Shown one piece after another: positions 5,079-7,001 of a stretch of 7,001 nt of DNA. The stretch is from NCBI GenBank assembly GCA_937883885.1, contig CAKZXL010000329.1, positions 1-7,001 on the forward strand, written 5' to 3'. The translations under genes and the position numbers were made by a program. The notes beneath the pieces were generated by a model, which saw nothing but the letters and a program-made list of their open reading frames with translations, had not been told where the DNA came from and did not search any database. The stretch's first letter is position 1; every line of letters starts with the position of its first letter. Source of the DNA: an uncultured Aquincola sp. (GTDB taxonomy: Bacteria > Pseudomonadota > Gammaproteobacteria > Burkholderiales > Burkholderiaceae).

Positions 5079-6017
5079 ATGGAATTGATCAAGCGCCTCA
5101 TCCAACGCATCACCGACTGGCTGCCCGTTCGCGTCGGCCTGGCCGCCGCCGAACGCTTCAGCGACGCCAAGGGCCCGAGCCACGGCGGCGCGGTGGCCTT
5201 TTATGCCGCCTTCTCCATCGCGCCGATGCTGGTGGTGGTCACCAGCGTGATGGTGTGGTTGCTGGGCGACCAGAACGCCCAGGCCTCACTGCTGCAGACG
5301 ATGTCGCGGCTCATCGGCCCGCGCGAAACGCAGGTGCTGCAGCAGCTGCTGGAACAGGCCTCGGGCCGGCTGTCGTCCGAAAACACCGCCTGGGGTTCCT
5401 GGCTGGCCCTGGGCACCACCTTGATCGGCGCCACCGCGGTGTTCGTGGAAATGCGCGCCGCGCTGCAGTCGATGCTGGGCGAAAAGCCCAGCGGCGCGGC
5501 CTGGTGGCGGCTGCTGCGGGTGCGCCTGCTGGCCGCCGGCATGGTGCTGGGCTGCGGCTTCCTGCTGTCGGTGGCGCTGCTGGTGCAAACCGCGGCGCTG
5601 GTGGCGCTGAAGTGGGTGTCGACCCGCTGGCCCCTGCTGGCCCCCTTGCTGGCGGTGGTGGAAGGCCTGTGGTCCTGGGCGGTGATCACGCTGCTGTTCG
5701 CGGCGATGATCCGCTGGCTGCCCGTCACCCGCCTGCCCAAGCGCGATGCGCTGATCGGCGCCGCGGTGGCGGCTGGGCTCTTCATGCTGGGGCGTTATGC
5801 CATCAGCCTGTACGTGGCGACGACGGCCACGCAATCGGCGCTGGGCGCCGCAGGCTCGTTCGCGGCGCTGCTGGTGTGGGTGTACTGGTCGAGCCAGATC
5901 TTCTTGATGGGCGCCGCCGTGGCGGTGGAAATCGGTGCGCTGCGCCGGGGCGCGGTGCCGCAGCCTCAGGGCCAGCGCGTGTCATGCAGCGTGGCACCCG
6001 CGGCCGGCAGCTCGTAG
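5079..6017 (+). CDS. YihY/BrkB-family (UPF0761) membrane protein
   Basis: A 312-residue inner-membrane protein of the YihY/virulence-factor-BrkB family (Pfam Virul_fac_BrkB, PF03631). The N-terminal region has the signature GGAVAFYAAFSIAPML (36-50). Helices lie at about 38-62, 108-126, 148-178, 190-213, 222-246 and 256-286. Conserved blocks are LPKRDALIGAAVAAGLFMLG (219-238) and GAAGSFAALLVWVYWSSQIF (256-275), the latter ending in GAAVAVE. A proposed link to serum resistance in Bordetella is not well established, and no transport substrate is known. ATG 5079 is preferred because it gives the usual short family N-terminus. An in-frame GTG at 5034 would overlap the upstream gene by 35 bases. 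No good Shine-Dalgarno is visible, so coupling to the AI-2E gene ten bases upstream is likely. The C-terminal 17 codons overlap the opposite-strand gene. Confidence 0.92.
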   Translation: MELIKRLIQRITDWLPVRVGLAAAERFSDAKGPSHGGAVAFYAAFSIAPMLVVVTSVMVWLLGDQNAQASLLQTMSRLIGPRETQVLQQLLEQASGRLSSENTAWGSWLALGTTLIGATAVFVEMRAALQSMLGEKPSGAAWWRLLRVRLLAAGMVLGCGFLLSVALLVQTAALVALKWVSTRWPLLAPLLAVVEGLWSWAVITLLFAAMIRWLPVTRLPKRDALIGAAVAAGLFMLGRYAISLYVATTATQSALGAAGSFAALLVWVYWSSQIFLMGAAVAVEIGALRRGAVPQPQGQRVSCSVAPAAGSS

Positions 6018-6391
6018 ACGGCATGCATGCGGTCGGCGTCCTGGCGGGAGCCATCGGCCGGCGTGGCCGGCAGCTGCCCGGCGCGTGCCACGTCGGTGGT
6101 GGTCTCGGTGGGTTGCAGCTGGCGGTGCGCGGCGCGCGCCACGGCGTCGTCCACCACGCCGTAAAAGCCCCACAGCATGCCCAGTGCAGCGATGCTGCCG
6201 ACGGCGGCCACCCAGCCTTCCATGCGCTGCGGGGCGGGGGCAGGCGCCGGAGGCATCGGCATCAGCGGGCGGTCGTCGGCCTGCGCGGCCATCAGCGCCG
6301 GCAGGTCCACGTCGTCGGCCGCCGGTGCACCGCCCACGTACCAGCGCTGGAACCCTTCGTCCGCGTCCTGGTCTGGCAGGTGATGGTTCAT
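5966..6391 (-). CDS. Unassigned small protein with one membrane helix
   Basis: A 141-residue protein read on the minus strand, starting MNHHLPDQDADEGFQRWYVG. The start at 6391 is favoured by GAGGAG seven bases upstream (6399-6404 on the minus strand); an ATG ten codons earlier has no such site. Residues 1-57 are acidic and then Pro/Met-rich (RPLMPMPPAPAPAPQRMEGW). One hydrophobic segment (about 60-81, VAAVGSIAALGMLWGFYGVV) follows, then a polar tail (82-141). No Cys is present and there is no signal peptide, so it is probably an inner-membrane bitopic protein with the acidic end in the cytoplasm. I do not recognise a family. It ends inside the BrkB-family gene (52-base tail-to-tail overlap) and is divergent from mrpA, with 140 bases between their starts. 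The good ribosome binding site and plausible topology argue for a real gene. Confidence 0.7.
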   Translation of the reverse strand: MNHHLPDQDADEGFQRWYVGGAPAADDVDLPALMAAQADDRPLMPMPPAPAPAPQRMEGWVAAVGSIAALGMLWGFYGVVDDAVARAAHRQLQPTETTTDVARAGQLPATPADGSRQDADRMHAVYELPAAGATLHDTRWP

Positions 6392-6471
6392 CTCGTTGCT
6401 CCTCAAGCACGTCTGCAGCAAATGATCGGCCGGGCCCTGGCGCTGCGCACGCAGCCTCGGCCGGCTGATGC

Positions 6472-6488
6472 TGTAGGCCGGTGCCTAC
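6472..6488. promoter_or_regulatory. Inverted repeat in the divergent control region
   Basis: GTAGGC (6473-6478), CGGT, GCCTAC (6483-6488) is a perfect 6-bp inverted repeat between the minus-strand gene and mrpA. Read on the minus strand, 6480-6472 is CGGCCTACA, one base different from the CGTCCTACA found upstream of both DUF1328 genes. It could be an operator or a small hairpin; both are inference. Confidence 0.35.
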
Positions 6489-6504
6489 GGGTCTCGTCCG
6501 GCAA

Positions 6505-6521
6505 AGGCCGCCCCCTAGAAT
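6505..6521 (+). promoter_or_regulatory. Probable mrpA promoter (-10 region)
   Basis: TAGAAT at 6516-6521 matches five of six -10 consensus bases and lies in AGGCCGCCCCCTAGA (6505-6519), nearly identical to 2504-2518. No convincing -35 is visible at 16-18 bases upstream (CTCGTC at 17). A transcript would start near 6528, leaving only a few bases before ATG 6532, i.e. an almost leaderless message. Confidence 0.45.
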
Positions 6522-6531
6522 GAGCTGGCCA

Positions 6532-7001
6532 ATGCCTGATGCGCTGACCCTTCTCGTCTTCCTCCCCTTCCTCGGCAGCGCCCTTGCCGCGCTGCTTCCC
6601 AGCAATGCCCGCAACACCGAGTCGACGCTCGCGGGCATCGTCGCTTTGATCGGTCTGGCCCAGGTGGCCTGGCTCTACCCGCAGGTGGCGGCGGGCGGCG
6701 TGGTGCGGCACCAGATCGCCTGGATACCCAGCCTGGGCGTGGACATCGTGCTGCGCATGGACGGCTTTGCGTGGATGTTCACGATGCTGGTGATGGGCGT
6801 GGGCACGCTGGTGGTGCTGTACGCCCGCTACTACATGAACCCGGCCGATCCGGTGCCGCGCTTTTTCTCGTTCCTGCTCGGCTTCATGGGCTCGATGATG
6901 GGCGTGGTGCTGTCGGGCAACCTGGTGCAGCTGGTGCTGTTCTGGGAACTCACCAGCCTGTTCTCCTTCCTGCTCATCGGCTACTGGCACCACCGCAGCG
7001 A
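6532..7001 (+). CDS. mrpA: Mrp-type cation/proton antiporter subunit A, 5' part
   Basis: The window ends inside this gene after 156 codons. It encodes the N-terminal helices of the MrpA/MnhA/PhaA subunit, a NuoL-like proton-pathway protein of the Na+(K+)/H+ antiporter in the inner membrane. Visible helices are at about 4-21, 30-48, 80-98 (FTMLVMGVGTLVVLYARYYM), 110-129 and 131-150. The block FWELTSLFSFLLIGYW (137-152) is diagnostic. Its Glu139 corresponds to the glutamate in the fifth helix required for activity in Bacillus MrpA. DGFAWMF (77-83) also fits. Many proteobacterial versions are A-B fusions, which cannot be judged here. Two in-frame ATGs compete: 6520 overlaps the presumed -10 box, so 6532 is preferred, although neither has a Shine-Dalgarno. 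The other mrp genes would be expected downstream of the window. Confidence 0.9.
   Translation, partial: MPDALTLLVFLPFLGSALAALLPSNARNTESTLAGIVALIGLAQVAWLYPQVAAGGVVRHQIAWIPSLGVDIVLRMDGFAWMFTMLVMGVGTLVVLYARYYMNPADPVPRFFSFLLGFMGSMMGVVLSGNLVQLVLFWELTSLFSFLLIGYWHHRS

Noticed and set aside
5255..6523. Plus-strand frame of 422 codons overlapping BrkB and the minus-strand gene
   Set aside because: Gly/Ala/Arg-rich composition without motifs, out of frame with the clear BrkB-family protein.
6403..6993. Minus-strand frames opposite the mrpA start
   Set aside because: The plus strand encodes a diagnostic MrpA block (FWELTSLFSFLLIGYW); the minus product is His/Gln/Glu-rich with no recognisable features.

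Overview
The window is high-GC chromosomal DNA with dense genes and a strong G/C preference at third codon positions. The gene families and their order suggest a betaproteobacterium, most likely Burkholderiales (the Rubrivivax/Leptothrix/Roseateles/Ideonella type). That placement is inference from style and content; no marker gene is present. I see no mobile element, CRISPR array, rRNA, tRNA or phage cassette. The one 'holin-like' gene is the housekeeping YqjE type.

Layout. Bases 1-434 hold the 3' end of an unrecognised membrane protein gene. Bases 575-739 encode a 54-residue DUF1328 membrane peptide. Bases 830-2297 form a three-gene set: a DUF883 (ElaB/YqjD-like) protein, a YqjE-like holin-family protein and an unassigned two-helix membrane protein, the last two joined by an ATGA overlap. 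The order resembles E. coli yqjD-yqjE-yqjK. A clear intrinsic terminator closes it at 2381-2406. A second DUF1328 paralogue (2580-2762), a bacterioferritin-like diiron protein (2803-3351) and a BON-domain lipoprotein (3419-3736) follow, ending in a hairpin/terminator pair at 3755-3814. Next come an AI-2E/PerM-family transporter (3827-5068) and a YihY/BrkB-family membrane protein (5079-6017). A small minus-strand gene (5966-6391) overlaps the end of the BrkB gene tail to tail. Divergent from it, the 5' end of an Mrp-type cation/proton antiporter large subunit (mrpA) starts near 6532 and runs off the window.

Taken together this looks like an envelope and stress-adaptation neighbourhood: small membrane peptides, a ribosome/membrane-associated DUF883 protein, iron storage or detoxification, an outer-membrane BON lipoprotein and cation homeostasis. 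The shared theme is inferred from families; no regulator is encoded here.

The region is fairly ordinary and I did not find a convincing new system. The best second-look items are regulatory: a three-codon upstream ORF before the first DUF1328 gene, a 9-mer shared upstream of both DUF1328 paralogues, a near-identical 15-mer at two probable promoters, and a terminator placed only 12 bases ahead of the AI-2E start codon. Also notable is the missing heme-ligand methionine in the ferritin-like protein.
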